Shown here piece by piece: positions 16,507-24,634 of a stretch of 64,000 bases of DNA. The stretch lies in the NCBI RefSeq assembly GCF_023555415.1, contig NZ_JAKRYL010000005.1, forward strand, positions 124,001 to 188,000, read 5' to 3'. Within the stretch, counting starts at the first letter, position 1; each line of letters opens with the position of its first letter. Both the position numbers and the translations under genes were made by a program. The stretch is from Halalkalibacter alkaliphilus (lineage in GTDB: Bacteria > Bacillota > Bacilli > Bacillales > Bacillaceae_D). The notes beneath the pieces were generated by a model. That model did not search any database, was not told the DNA's origin, and saw nothing but the letters and a program-made list of their open reading frames with translations.

Positions 16507-17106
16507 ATGAATCACTATATTAATGTTGGCACAAACATAGAAACCTTTATCCTATTGGGGATCATTATCATTGGAGTCATTGGATTAATTCTATTTTTTA
16601 TATTAGATTGGAAACGGTACGGGTTGTTGTTTTTACTAAGTGCCAGTGTGGGAAATATTTTATGCTTATTATTTGTGAAACTGGGATTTTACTCATATCC
16701 TTACCGTCTATTTCCGAAACTTGCAACCATGCCTATAACCGCTATAACAGCTAGTTTTCCGTTACTTGTGTTGATTTGTGTTAGGTACAGTCCAAAACTT
16801 TGGATGTGGAAAATCCCCTTTTATTGGACCGTTATTCATATAGGAGTTTTTTTTGAAGCCCTCCTTTTAACAAACACCCGTATTATTGAATTCAATTTTA
16901 AATGGAATCTTTGGGACTCTTATACATGGTGGTGGATTTATTTCTTACTTTTTGAATGGATTGGTGGAAAAATTATACCCGAACATTTACGAAAACCAAT
17001 AAGCATTCAAAATTTACAGTACGGTAAAATAGGATGGTTTCTTATCCATTTCATACTGATTATTACTATTTTTCTTGCTGGTTACTACTTGGGTACTTTA
17101 AAGTAA
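16507..17106 (+). CDS. Multi-pass membrane protein, possibly CBO0543-like, second copy
   Basis: 199 residues; GGGGGAGGTGT precedes the ATG. About six membrane segments (near 14-32, 38-55, 72-90, 100-118, 135-150 and 175-195). Aromatic-rich WNLWDSYTWWWIYFLLFEW lies in the middle. It probably shares a family with the preceding gene. The 98-nt gap between them has no strong terminator, so co-transcription is possible. Function unknown. Confidence 0.55.
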   Translation: MNHYINVGTNIETFILLGIIIIGVIGLILFFILDWKRYGLLFLLSASVGNILCLLFVKLGFYSYPYRLFPKLATMPITAITASFPLLVLICVRYSPKLWMWKIPFYWTVIHIGVFFEALLLTNTRIIEFNFKWNLWDSYTWWWIYFLLFEWIGGKIIPEHLRKPISIQNLQYGKIGWFLIHFILIITIFLAGYYLGTLK

Positions 17107-17120
17107 AGACGAAATATAAA

Positions 17121-17156
17121 AGCGCAAATGGGCTCATTTGACTCCATTGCGCTTTC
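17121..17156. terminator. Bidirectional terminator
   Basis: AAAGCGCAA and TTGCGCTTT arms between two convergent genes. Confidence 0.8.
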
Positions 17157-17164
17157 TAAGGTTT

Positions 17165-17851
17165 TTATACTTCAAATTTATAACCGACGCCCCAAACCGT
17201 ACGGAGCACATCACAACCTGTTGTTTTGAATTTATTTCTAATCTTCTTTACATGAGCATCAACAATTCGAATATCACCTAAAAAGTCGTATCCCCAAACA
17301 TGTTCAAGTAATGTCTCACGTGTGTATACATTCCCGGGGGTCTTTGCTAATTGTACTAGTAAATCAAATTCCTTTGGCCGTAAAGTCACTTTCTCACCTT
17401 TATAGATCACTTCTCTTCGATCCACATCAATCTTAAACTCACCATAATCATATGTGTAGCTTTGTTCTTTGACATTTTCGTTGCTTGAAGGTTCCACTCT
17501 TCTTAAAATCGCCTTAATCCTAGCAACCAATTCTCTTGGACTAAATGGCTTGATTATGTAATCATCAGCTCCTAGCTCCAAACCAAGAACTCGATCCAAT
17601 TCATCCCCGCTTGCGGTTAACATAATAATCGGGACATTAGAAACTTTTCTAATTTCACGACAAACATCATACCCATCCATTTCAGGCATCAAAATATCGA
17701 GTATGACCATGTCGAATTGTTTTTCTAAAGCTAAATCCAGTGCATCTCTGCCATTCTCAGCCTCAACTACGTTATATTTTTGCTTTTTTAAATAATGATC
17801 AATAATTCCTCTAATATTATCATCATCATCCGCTACCAAAACATTTAGCAA
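17165..17851 (-). CDS. OmpR/PhoB-type response regulator (orphan)
   Basis: 228 residues. The receiver has acidic DDDD (8-11), phospho-acceptor D52 (VILDILMPEMDG), T79 and KPF. A winged-helix effector follows with LRPKEFDLLVQLAKTPGNVY and DAHVKKIRNKFK. A TTG start follows GGAGAGG. No histidine kinase gene is adjacent, so the partner is elsewhere. Overall similarity is to the WalR/PhoP/ResD subfamily, but no specific orthologue can be named. Confidence 0.92.
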   Translation of the reverse strand: MLNVLVADDDDNIRGIIDHYLKKQKYNVVEAENGRDALDLALEKQFDMVILDILMPEMDGYDVCREIRKVSNVPIIMLTASGDELDRVLGLELGADDYIIKPFSPRELVARIKAILRRVEPSSNENVKEQSYTYDYGEFKIDVDRREVIYKGEKVTLRPKEFDLLVQLAKTPGNVYTRETLLEHVWGYDFLGDIRIVDAHVKKIRNKFKTTGCDVLRTVWGVGYKFEV

Positions 17852-18001
17852 ATAAAACCTCTCCTTTAATTCCTCTTATTCTATTGGAATCTTGCTAAGA
17901 AGCTTTTACACATATACAAGGTAGCATTAACAATTAACACGTTTCAAGGGACATAAGTTTGAAACTCAGTCCTATCTTCTTTCCAATTTAAGAAAGGGGA
18001 T

Positions 18002-18088
18002 GCCTCAAAAGGTCTATGTTTGTAGGCCACTGAAAAAGGTCAAAACCGTACCTTTTTCAGTGGCCTCCTATGTTTGACCTTTTGAGAC
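18002..18088. repeat. Nested hairpin repeat (family B), copy 2
   Basis: Outer arms CTCAAAAGGTC (18004) and GACCTTTTGAG (18076); inner arms GGCCACTGAAAAAGGT (18025-18040) and ACCTTTTTCAGTGGCC (18050-18065). The inner stem equals that of 7670-7710 with its loop inverted. Confidence 0.8.
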
Positions 18089-18160
18089 ACCCCCGAAGCA
18101 ATGGGCGGAGTCGCTACATCTTTTAAAAGCCTTGAGAGGAGTGGGTTTCTCCTCACAAGG

Positions 18161-18214
18161 CACGTAACGAACGGAGCCATTGCCGTCTCTGTTCCAGACT
18201 TTTAGGACAGTCCC
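18161..18214 (-). repeat. Degenerate dispersed repeat, copy 2
   Basis: The reverse complement reads GGACTGTCCTAAAAGTCTGG and continues with GGCAATGGCTCCGTTCG, matching 6977-7030 with scattered differences. Confidence 0.5.
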
Positions 18215-18228
18215 TCTTTTAGTCTCGC

Positions 18229-19704
18229 CTATTTTAAGAAAGAAAGGAAGTTTGTATAAGCCGTTTTCAGTCTCTCATAATAGCCAAACAACTTATCAAA
18301 TGTACCTTCATATTGCACGTTAGCATTTGCTTCTGCCTCCGAGCCAAGCTCGACTCCGGCATTAGCATCCGTTGGTTCTTCATCTTCTGTTGTACCTTCA
18401 TCAATTACTGAATCAATCTCTTCTGTTCCTTCTTCTACTTCTGTTGCCTCTTCCTCGATTACTGGCTCTACCTCTTCGATTCCTTCCTCGACTTCTAGTG
18501 CCTCTTCATCAATTACTGGTGTTACCTCTTCGATTCCTTCTTCTACTTCTAGTGCCTCTTCATCGATTACTGGCTCTACCTCTTCGATTCCTTCCTCGAC
18601 TTCAAGTGCCTCTTCATCGATTACTGGTGTTACCTCTTCGATTCCTTCTTCTACTTCTAGTGCCTCTTCATCGATTACTGGTGTTACTTCTTCGACTCCT
18701 TCCTCGACTTCTAGTGCCTCTTCATCAATTACTGGTGTTACCTCTTCGATTCCTTCTTCTACTTCTAGTGCCTCTTCATCGATTACTGTTGTTACTTCTT
18801 CTACTTCTTCAATCACTGGTTCTAGCTCTATGTTTTGAAGGTGGTTCTTGATGTATTGACCTTTATATTGAATTAACTGATCGTAATGATTGAAAATAGT
18901 TTGATAGTTTTCGTAGATAGCATTTTCAACATCATGTTTTATTAGGCCCTCATCAATGTTTTCAATAACCTCTTCCTCTACTACCTCAACATCCGATTCT
19001 TCTTCAATAACATCTTCATCAACAGACTTATCCTCTTCTACAACATCTGCTTCTTCAATTGTTTCCTCTTCTGTTCCTTCTTCTTCCACAACGTCTGCTT
19101 CTTCAGTTGCTTCCTCTTCGCTTCCGTCTTCCTCTACGACATCTGTCTCTTCACTTGCTTCCTCTTCGCTTCCGTCCTCTTTTACAACATCTGCTTCTTC
19201 AATTTCATCATCTTCTGTTCCTTCTTCCACAACATCTACTTCTTCTGTTGCTTCCTCTTCTGTTCCTTCTTCTTCCACAACGTCTGCTTCTTCACTTGCT
19301 TCCTCTTCGCTTCCGTCTTCTTCTACAACATCTGCTTCTTCAACTTCGTCTTCCTCATCAGACGATTCATCTATGCTGTCATCTTCATTATTTTCATCTT
19401 CTGTGTCATTATCATTATCTAAGCCATCTTCCGAATGCTCGTTAAGCAAATCCTCTAATACTTCATAATTACCTTTTGCAACCTCTCGCATGATCTTTCC
19501 TTTTTCAGGCGATCCTGAAATGCTTTTGGCTACTTCTGAAACGATTTCACCATGGTTTTTTTCGTTATTTCCTAATTCCGATGCGGAAACAGGTGCACCC
19601 GCAGCAGCAAATGCACTTGCCACCATCGCTGTAGATAACACAAAAGGTACTACTTTTTTAGATTTTTTTCTCCTTTTCAATTGCATATCTTTCTTTTTCA
19701 CCAT
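18229..19704 (-). CDS. Secreted highly acidic repeat protein
   Basis: 491 residues. A basic signal peptide (QLKRRKKSKKVVPFVLSTAM ... GAPVSASE) is followed by a nearly all-acidic mature protein. Two tandem arrays are visible. Seven copies of a 16-residue unit (EEADVVEEDGSEEEAS type) come first, then eight copies of an 18-residue unit (VIDEEALEVEEGIEEVTP type). A non-repetitive 60-residue stretch (NAIYENYQTIFNHYDQLIQY) and a C-terminal helix (FDKLFGYYERLKTAYTNFLS) flank the second array. No LPxTG, S-layer or choline motif is seen. GGGAGGAAG precedes the ATG. Such polyanions are typical of alkaliphile cell surfaces, which hold cations or protons (inference); calcium binding is also possible. Confidence 0.8.
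   Translation of the reverse strand: MVKKKDMQLKRRKKSKKVVPFVLSTAMVASAFAAAGAPVSASELGNNEKNHGEIVSEVAKSISGSPEKGKIMREVAKGNYEVLEDLLNEHSEDGLDNDNDTEDENNEDDSIDESSDEEDEVEEADVVEEDGSEEEASEEADVVEEEGTEEEATEEVDVVEEGTEDDEIEEADVVKEDGSEEEASEETDVVEEDGSEEEATEEADVVEEEGTEEETIEEADVVEEDKSVDEDVIEEESDVEVVEEEVIENIDEGLIKHDVENAIYENYQTIFNHYDQLIQYKGQYIKNHLQNIELEPVIEEVEEVTTVIDEEALEVEEGIEEVTPVIDEEALEVEEGVEEVTPVIDEEALEVEEGIEEVTPVIDEEALEVEEGIEEVEPVIDEEALEVEEGIEEVTPVIDEEALEVEEGIEEVEPVIEEEATEVEEGTEEIDSVIDEGTTEDEEPTDANAGVELGSEAEANANVQYEGTFDKLFGYYERLKTAYTNFLSFLK
18415..18810 (-). repeat. 54-bp tandem repeat array inside the acidic protein gene
   Basis: About eight in-frame units coding the 18-residue VIDEEALEVEEG(I/V)EEV(T/E)P block. 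Codon-level identity is high, which points to recent expansion or gene-internal recombination. Confidence 0.8.
19035..19345 (-). repeat. 48-bp tandem repeat array inside the acidic protein gene
   Basis: About seven in-frame units coding the 16-residue EEADVVEE(D/E)G(S/T)EEEA block; one unit is 15 residues (EEVDVVEEGTEDDEI). Confidence 0.75.
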
Positions 19705-19992
19705 GTTTCTTCCTCCCTTAATGCGTAAGATTGTTTTTTAGGTGGGCTAGCTATTACGTTCCAGACGTTCATACTGTATTGTCGAAACGAATAAGTCGCT
19801 CCCTCCTTTTGTCATTTTTTGCAGTATCTTTAACTGCTTGTCCTACACTTTACAGAAGAAATATAACTAATCTATGAACTTTATTAGATAGAATTTAGAC
19901 CTTTTTATGAACTCTCGACACATTTTTTAAGAATACATATTTAAAAATAGGGGAAACTTCCTATATTCAATTTCAACAAGGAGGCGATCTAT

Positions 19993-20187
19993 ATGAAAAC
20001 ATGGGCCGTGCAACTGGGCGAAGAGATTATAAAAGAATATAACATCCCTTTTAAAGGAATTATTGTTGAGTCTGAAGAAAAGCCTAGCGGCAGTCAGATT
20101 AACCAGTATTTAAAAGAGCAACATTTCCCTGAAAAAGAGGATGTATTCTACGATTTGATCACAGACATTACGGAGATCAATTTATAA
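19993..20187 (+). CDS. 64-residue protein of unknown function
   Basis: A perfect AAGGAGG ribosome site lies before the ATG. Sequence features: MKTWAVQLGEEIIKEYNIPF, then KGIIVESEEKPSGSQI and a C-terminal helix, with an acidic net charge. No membrane segment or known motif. Flanked by the acidic repeat protein (divergent) and the BCCT gene (convergent); no functional clue from neighbours. Confidence 0.6.
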   Translation: MKTWAVQLGEEIIKEYNIPFKGIIVESEEKPSGSQINQYLKEQHFPEKEDVFYDLITDITEINL

Positions 20188-20250
20188 CTAAGGTGCCTCC
20201 CATTGATTCCATCCAATTTACACAGTTATCTGTTCAAACTGTCCCATCAC

Positions 20251-20306
20251 CTAAAAAAAAAGGTGTTTCAAAAGGTCAAAAAAAGACCTTTGAGACACCA
20301 CCTCTC
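20251..20306. terminator. Bidirectional terminator, AAAAGGTC family
   Basis: GGTGTTTCAAAAGGTC pairs with GACCTTTGAGACACC around AAAAAAA. It serves the convergent unknown gene and the BCCT transporter. Confidence 0.8.
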
Positions 20307-20311
20307 TTCTA

Positions 20312-21820
20312 TCATCTCTGCTTCCTAATCTGCCCAATCCCAAGCTCCGCAGCTTCTTTATACAAAGCTTTCAAAAAGCTAATGACCATTAATGCCATAA
20401 TAACGGAAAATGGCAGTGCTGCTGCAATCATCGTATTCTGCAACGCTTGAAGTCCGCCTGTATATAATAGGACAAGAGCTGTAGCAGAAAGCATCGCTCC
20501 CCAAATCAACTTGATCCGAGTACCTGGGGTATGAGAGCCGTTTGTTGTCATCATCCCTAACACATATGTTCCTGAATCGGCTGAGGTAATAAAAAATGTA
20601 CTGATCAGTATCATCGCTAAAATTGATGCCAAAAATCCTAATGGAAAATAGGAGAACACTGCGAACAAGGACTCTTCTACCGCTAGTTCTGAAATAGCTG
20701 CGATTCCGTCATGCTCGAGCATAATTGCTGTACCGCCAAATGTTGAAAACCATAAAAATCCAACAAGTGACGGAACGAACAAAACCCCAAAGACAAACTC
20801 TCGAATCGAGCGCCCTTTTGAAACACGCGCAATAAAAATTCCAACAAAAGGCGACCAAGCAATCCACCAAGCCCAAAAGAAAACCGTCCAACCATCAATC
20901 CATGCACGCAAATCCGGATCTGAGGGGGAAATTCGAAAACTCATCGCCGGCAAATTTTGAAGATAAGTTCCAATAGAATGGGTGAATAACTCTAATATAA
21001 ATAAAGTAGGTCCAACAATAAACATCATTAAAAATATGAGTACCGCAAGCCCCATGTTCACATTACTTAAAATCTTGATCCCCTTTTTTAAGCCAGTCCA
21101 TGCTGAAATCATAAATAAGACCGTCACAACTAAGATGATGATAAATTGAACAAGAATATTAACCGGAATGTTAAATAGAAATGACAATCCACCATTAATC
21201 TGTACTGCACCAAATCCCAGTGTCGTTGCTACACCGCTAACCGTAGCAAGCACGGCAATCACATCAATCACTTTTCCTGTAATGCCATTCACATTGTCAC
21301 CAAAAATCGGCTTTAACGTGGCACTAATTAACCCACGCTCTCCGTGCCTGAAATTAAAATAAGCTAAAACTAATGCAACGATCCCGTAAATTGCCCACGC
21401 ATGCAATCCCCAATGAAAATAAGTAAACCGCATCGCATCTCGTATTGCCACCTCTGTTCCAACTTGTCCTGTTGGAGAATCTACAGCATAATGACTTATC
21501 GGTTCTGCCGCACCCCAGAACACAAGCCCAATCCCCATCCCAGCACTAAACAGCATCGCAAACCAAGTAGGTCTTGAAAATTCCGGCTTACTGTCCTGTT
21601 TCCCCAATTTAATTCTCCCCACTGGGCTTATTAAAAAGAACAAACAGACAATCGTGAACAACGTTACGACAATGAGATAATACCACCCAAACGCTTCGGT
21701 TATAAAAACTTGAACATTAGCTGTAACTTGTTCTAAAGCATCAGGAACCAGTACCCCAATAAGAACAAGGACTAAAAGTATGGAAACTGAAACATAAAAA
21801 ACACCCATCTCTTTTTTCAC
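20312..21820 (-). CDS. BCCT-family glycine betaine/choline transporter (OpuD-like)
   Basis: 502 residues and twelve membrane segments. BCCT hallmarks: MGIGLVFWGAAEPISHY, the amphipathic FRHGERGLISATLKPIFG segment, and the substrate-site GWTVFFWAWWIAWSPF followed by GIFIARVSKGRSIREF. It couples sodium-driven uptake of betaine-type osmolytes, fitting a salt- and alkali-exposed cell. GTG start after AGAAGGGAG. The family C-terminal tail is short. Substrate (betaine, choline or ectoine) cannot be separated by eye. Confidence 0.95.
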   Translation of the reverse strand: MKKEMGVFYVSVSILLVLVLIGVLVPDALEQVTANVQVFITEAFGWYYLIVVTLFTIVCLFFLISPVGRIKLGKQDSKPEFSRPTWFAMLFSAGMGIGLVFWGAAEPISHYAVDSPTGQVGTEVAIRDAMRFTYFHWGLHAWAIYGIVALVLAYFNFRHGERGLISATLKPIFGDNVNGITGKVIDVIAVLATVSGVATTLGFGAVQINGGLSFLFNIPVNILVQFIIILVVTVLFMISAWTGLKKGIKILSNVNMGLAVLIFLMMFIVGPTLFILELFTHSIGTYLQNLPAMSFRISPSDPDLRAWIDGWTVFFWAWWIAWSPFVGIFIARVSKGRSIREFVFGVLFVPSLVGFLWFSTFGGTAIMLEHDGIAAISELAVEESLFAVFSYFPLGFLASILAMILISTFFITSADSGTYVLGMMTTNGSHTPGTRIKLIWGAMLSATALVLLYTGGLQALQNTMIAAALPFSVIMALMVISFLKALYKEAAELGIGQIRKQR

Positions 21821-21994
21821 CTTACGTTCTCCCTTCTAAAAAACGACTTAATGACTGCGTAAGATACTGAAGGTAGTTTTCTCCATACCTTATAACATCA
21901 TTCATTCAATTAATCCAAAATATAGAAAAGAAGCGGGGATTCCGCTTCTCTTCCTTAGAAATTATCTACTTTCATGTGTTGGAATTTTGATTTA

Positions 21995-22043
21995 CTGTCC
22001 AATTATTGATTTATACTGTCCAAACGTACGACTTTTTCTGTCC
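21995..22043 (+). repeat. CTGTCC direct repeats, locus B (three units)
   Basis: CTGTCC at 21995, 22016 and 22038, i.e. spaced 21 and 22 bp. The last unit reads TTTTTCTGTCCGAAC, identical to the last unit of locus C (30917). Confidence 0.65.
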
Positions 22044-22077
22044 GAACCCCCACAACGTGTAAAAAGGAGGGCACTAA

Positions 22078-22113
22078 AAAGCCTGCTATCACCAAAGCAA
22101 TAGCAGGCTTCCG
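22078..22113 (-). terminator. galM terminator
   Basis: GCCTGCTAT and ATAGCAGGC arms on the minus strand, ending in AAGCC and T-rich sequence. Confidence 0.75.
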
Positions 22114-22131
22114 TCATTATCAACATACCTT

Positions 22132-23178
22132 TTACTCGACACCAAACGCATACCGCGTACGCGTCTCATACCGCTCTCCTGCCCGTAGTACCGGCGAAGG
22201 AAAATGTGGCTGATTAATTGAATCTGGTGCTCCTTGCGTTTCCAAGCATAGTCCTAAATACTTTCGTGCTTGAACACCTTTCACTTCATAATTATCCTCA
22301 ATCTGAGTGCCTGTGTACAAAACAACACAAGGCTCATCCGTCTCGATAACGAGCACACGACCACTCTTGTCATCTTTTAACTTAATCTCTTTATTATTAT
22401 TGGCATTTAACATAAACGGATGATCATAGCCTCTCCCAGCCAAGATATTTTGCTCATATTCCGACACAGCACCATCACTAATTTTTCTTCCATTTCTAAA
22501 GTCAAATGGTGTATCATCGACACGGAGCTTTTCACCCGTTGGCATAAGATCCGGCTTAAGCTCTAGAAACTCACTACTATTAATTGTAAGTGTATGGTCT
22601 AGAATATCTTCTTTCAAATCGCCGCTTAAATTAAAATACGTATGATTCGTTAAGTTCACAATCGTTGTTTGATCACTTGTTGCTGAATAATCTATAAGAA
22701 GCTCATTCTCCTCTGTCAGCGTATATGTGACACTCACATCGAGATTTCCTGGATACCCTTCTTCGCCGTCCTTACTTAAGTAGCTGAATGTCACTCCCAC
22801 TCGATCTTCAGCTTCAAATGTCTCAGCCTCCCAAATCACATGGCTAAACCCTTCGTTCCCTCCATGTAAATGATTTTCCCCGTCATTTTTCAGCAAACGA
22901 TAGCTCTTTCCGTCTAATTCAAACTCTGCACCACTTATTCTTCCTGCAAAACGACCGACAATTGCTCCAAAATAAGGAGAGTGATGCTCATAGTCTTCAA
23001 CATTATCAAATCCTAGCACAACATCCTCTACTTTTCCTTCGCAGTCTGGCGTTAAAAGTCTTGTGATAATTCCTCCATAGTTTAGACACGTCATCTCCAT
23101 TCCTTTGCTGTTACGAAGAATAAAGGATGTTACCTCTTTCCCATTTAACTTACCAAAAAACTCTTTCATCACTCTCAT
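22132..23178 (-). CDS. galM: Aldose 1-epimerase (mutarotase)
   Basis: 348 residues, normal family length. It converts beta-D-galactose (the glycosidase product) to the alpha anomer used by GalK. Motifs: NYGGIITRL, ENHLHGGNEGFSHVIWE (active-site His near 104), the catalytic-His block TNHTYFNLSGD, and LCLETQGAPDSINQPHFP with the catalytic Glu. GGGAGGAG precedes the ATG. Transcribed alone from a promoter carrying a perfect AT-rich palindrome (23198-23219), which ties it to the ROK-controlled gal regulon. Confidence 0.95.
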   Translation of the reverse strand: MRVMKEFFGKLNGKEVTSFILRNSKGMEMTCLNYGGIITRLLTPDCEGKVEDVVLGFDNVEDYEHHSPYFGAIVGRFAGRISGAEFELDGKSYRLLKNDGENHLHGGNEGFSHVIWEAETFEAEDRVGVTFSYLSKDGEEGYPGNLDVSVTYTLTEENELLIDYSATSDQTTIVNLTNHTYFNLSGDLKEDILDHTLTINSSEFLELKPDLMPTGEKLRVDDTPFDFRNGRKISDGAVSEYEQNILAGRGYDHPFMLNANNNKEIKLKDDKSGRVLVIETDEPCVVLYTGTQIEDNYEVKGVQARKYLGLCLETQGAPDSINQPHFPSPVLRAGERYETRTRYAFGVE

Positions 23179-23197
23179 AAAAAAACTCCTCCCAAAT

Positions 23198-23219
23198 AAT
23201 TAAATTAATTAATTTAATT
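23198..23219. promoter_or_regulatory. Palindromic operator upstream of galM
   Basis: Perfect 22-bp palindrome with arms AATTAAATTAA/TTAATTTAATT, 20 bp before the galM start. Same sequence class as the operators at 3437, 24545 and 30657. Confidence 0.7.
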
Positions 23220-23269
23220 TATTATCAACTTAAAAAAAGGCGGCCTGCTCCCACAAGCCGCTAATCATA

Positions 23270-24493
23270 CTAATTTACCCCGCCAGGCATAAAGACTTTG
23301 TTGATAATCAGTGCAACCGCGCCTAAGACCATACCCTTTTTACCAAGCTTTGAACAAACCACTTTAATATCCTCAGATGAGTTCGTTAAGATATATTGAT
23401 TCACCATTTGCTGAAGCGAATCAATGACGAGATTATCTTCCCCTTCAAATATTTGACCTTCTAATATAATTCTAGATGGTTTAAGAATATTGATCATGTT
23501 CGCCGTTGCAATTCCAAGCGATTTACCTGTATCTTCTAAAATCGTTCTCGCTAGCTGGTCACCCTCTTTGGCTGCTTTAAACACCAACTCAGTTGATAAA
23601 ATACACTTATCCCCATTCGTCCAGTCCACCAAGACCGTCTCCGTGCCTGACTCGATTGCCTCTTGCGCACGTTCTAAAATAGACGTTTCTGAAGCACATG
23701 CTTCCAAACACCCTCTGTTCCCGCAGCGGCATAATGGTCCGTTAACATCTACAATCGTATGCCCAATTTCTCCTGCTGTATTAAATGAACTTCGATACAC
23801 TTCATTATTAATAAAAATGCCAGAACCAACCCCGCGGCCGACACTTAAACAGAGAAAATCAGAAACGCCTTGCCCTTGGCCAAACCAGTTTTCTGCAATG
23901 ACTAAAGCCCGGACGTCATTCTCTACCATAACGGGAATGTTAAATTCATTTTCTAGTTCATCCTTTAATGGGACGTCACGAAGCTGCAGGTGAGGCGAGA
24001 AAATCGCCACTCCCTTATCTGGATTCACCAACCCATGCATAGCTACACCTAACCCAAGAATGTATTTCTTATCTACCTCATGTTCTGTGAGTACATAATG
24101 GATGCTTTCTTTGACCATAGAAAGAAACTCACTCTTTGTCGGTAAAGTTGTTATTTTTTGAACGTAATCAAATGTGATTTTCCCATCAAGCGTTGCAGTG
24201 ACGACCCGAATCACTTCTCCTGCCGCATAGACTCCGATCACAAAATAAGCAGAGGAATTAATACTTAGCATGATCGGTCGTCTGCCACCGACGTTTGATT
24301 TACTGGCCTCTTGTTCAATAATGAGATTTTTTTCTACCAGCTCATTCACTAGCCCTCCAACGGTAGGCGGGGTTAATTTCGTAATTTTGGCAATTTCCGC
24401 TCTCGAAATTGGGCCTTTTAAACGTATTAAATTTAGTATTGTTGATTGATTAAGTGACTTCATCCCTTCGAAACTACCTGTTTTATAAACCAT
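23270..24493 (-). CDS. ROK-family transcriptional repressor, second copy
   Basis: 407 residues from the ATG at 24493, placed 6 nt after AAGGCGG; an in-frame ATG at 24499 abuts that site. Winged helix at about 14-60 (SRAEIAKITKLTPPTVGGLV), then a ROK domain with zinc residues in CRCGNRGCLEAC. It is a close paralogue of the regulator at 3524-4738. It lies between galM and the GH43/GH2 transporter operon, with a palindrome in its own promoter (24545), so autoregulation and control of both neighbours is likely. Effector unknown. Confidence 0.9.
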   Translation of the reverse strand: MVYKTGSFEGMKSLNQSTILNLIRLKGPISRAEIAKITKLTPPTVGGLVNELVEKNLIIEQEASKSNVGGRRPIMLSINSSAYFVIGVYAAGEVIRVVTATLDGKITFDYVQKITTLPTKSEFLSMVKESIHYVLTEHEVDKKYILGLGVAMHGLVNPDKGVAIFSPHLQLRDVPLKDELENEFNIPVMVENDVRALVIAENWFGQGQGVSDFLCLSVGRGVGSGIFINNEVYRSSFNTAGEIGHTIVDVNGPLCRCGNRGCLEACASETSILERAQEAIESGTETVLVDWTNGDKCILSTELVFKAAKEGDQLARTILEDTGKSLGIATANMINILKPSRIILEGQIFEGEDNLVIDSLQQMVNQYILTNSSEDIKVVCSKLGKKGMVLGAVALIINKVFMPGGVN

Positions 24494-24544
24494 ATCCATC
24501 CGCCTTCAATTTAGATTCACATTTGAACTATTTCTTCCGACTCA

Positions 24545-24565
24545 TTAATTAAATTGTTTAATTAA
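24545..24565. promoter_or_regulatory. Palindromic operator upstream of the second ROK gene
   Basis: Arms TTAATTAAA and TTTAATTAA (9 bp) around TTG, about 50 bp upstream of the start codon; suggests autoregulation. Confidence 0.65.
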
Positions 24566-24634
24566 CTTAAGTATCATATATTACATAAGGTTGGTCAATA
24601 AGTTAGCCTGCTAAAACCATAACTTTCTACCAGC

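Larger units (their letters stand above)
17852..18228. other. 377-bp intergenic stretch made of repeats
   Basis: Holds the response-regulator upstream region, the nested hairpin at 18002-18088, a second hairpin (GCCTTGnGAGGAG/CTCCTCnCAAGGC, about 18129-18162) and the degenerate repeat at 18161-18214. No gene is supported. Confidence 0.6.
21821..22131. other. 311-bp intergenic region between the BCCT gene and galM
   Basis: Contains the BCCT promoter region, the CTGTCC direct-repeat locus B and the galM terminator; no further gene is supported. Confidence 0.5.

Noticed and set aside
18415-18810. Possible CRISPR-like array because of regular repeats
   Set aside because: The repeat unit is a coding tandem repeat (54 bp, no unique spacers).
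18372-19468. Leu-rich and Ser-rich plus-strand frames up to 170 codons
   Set aside because: Antisense shadows of the Glu/Val/Asp repeat codons of the acidic protein; composition is explained by the complement.
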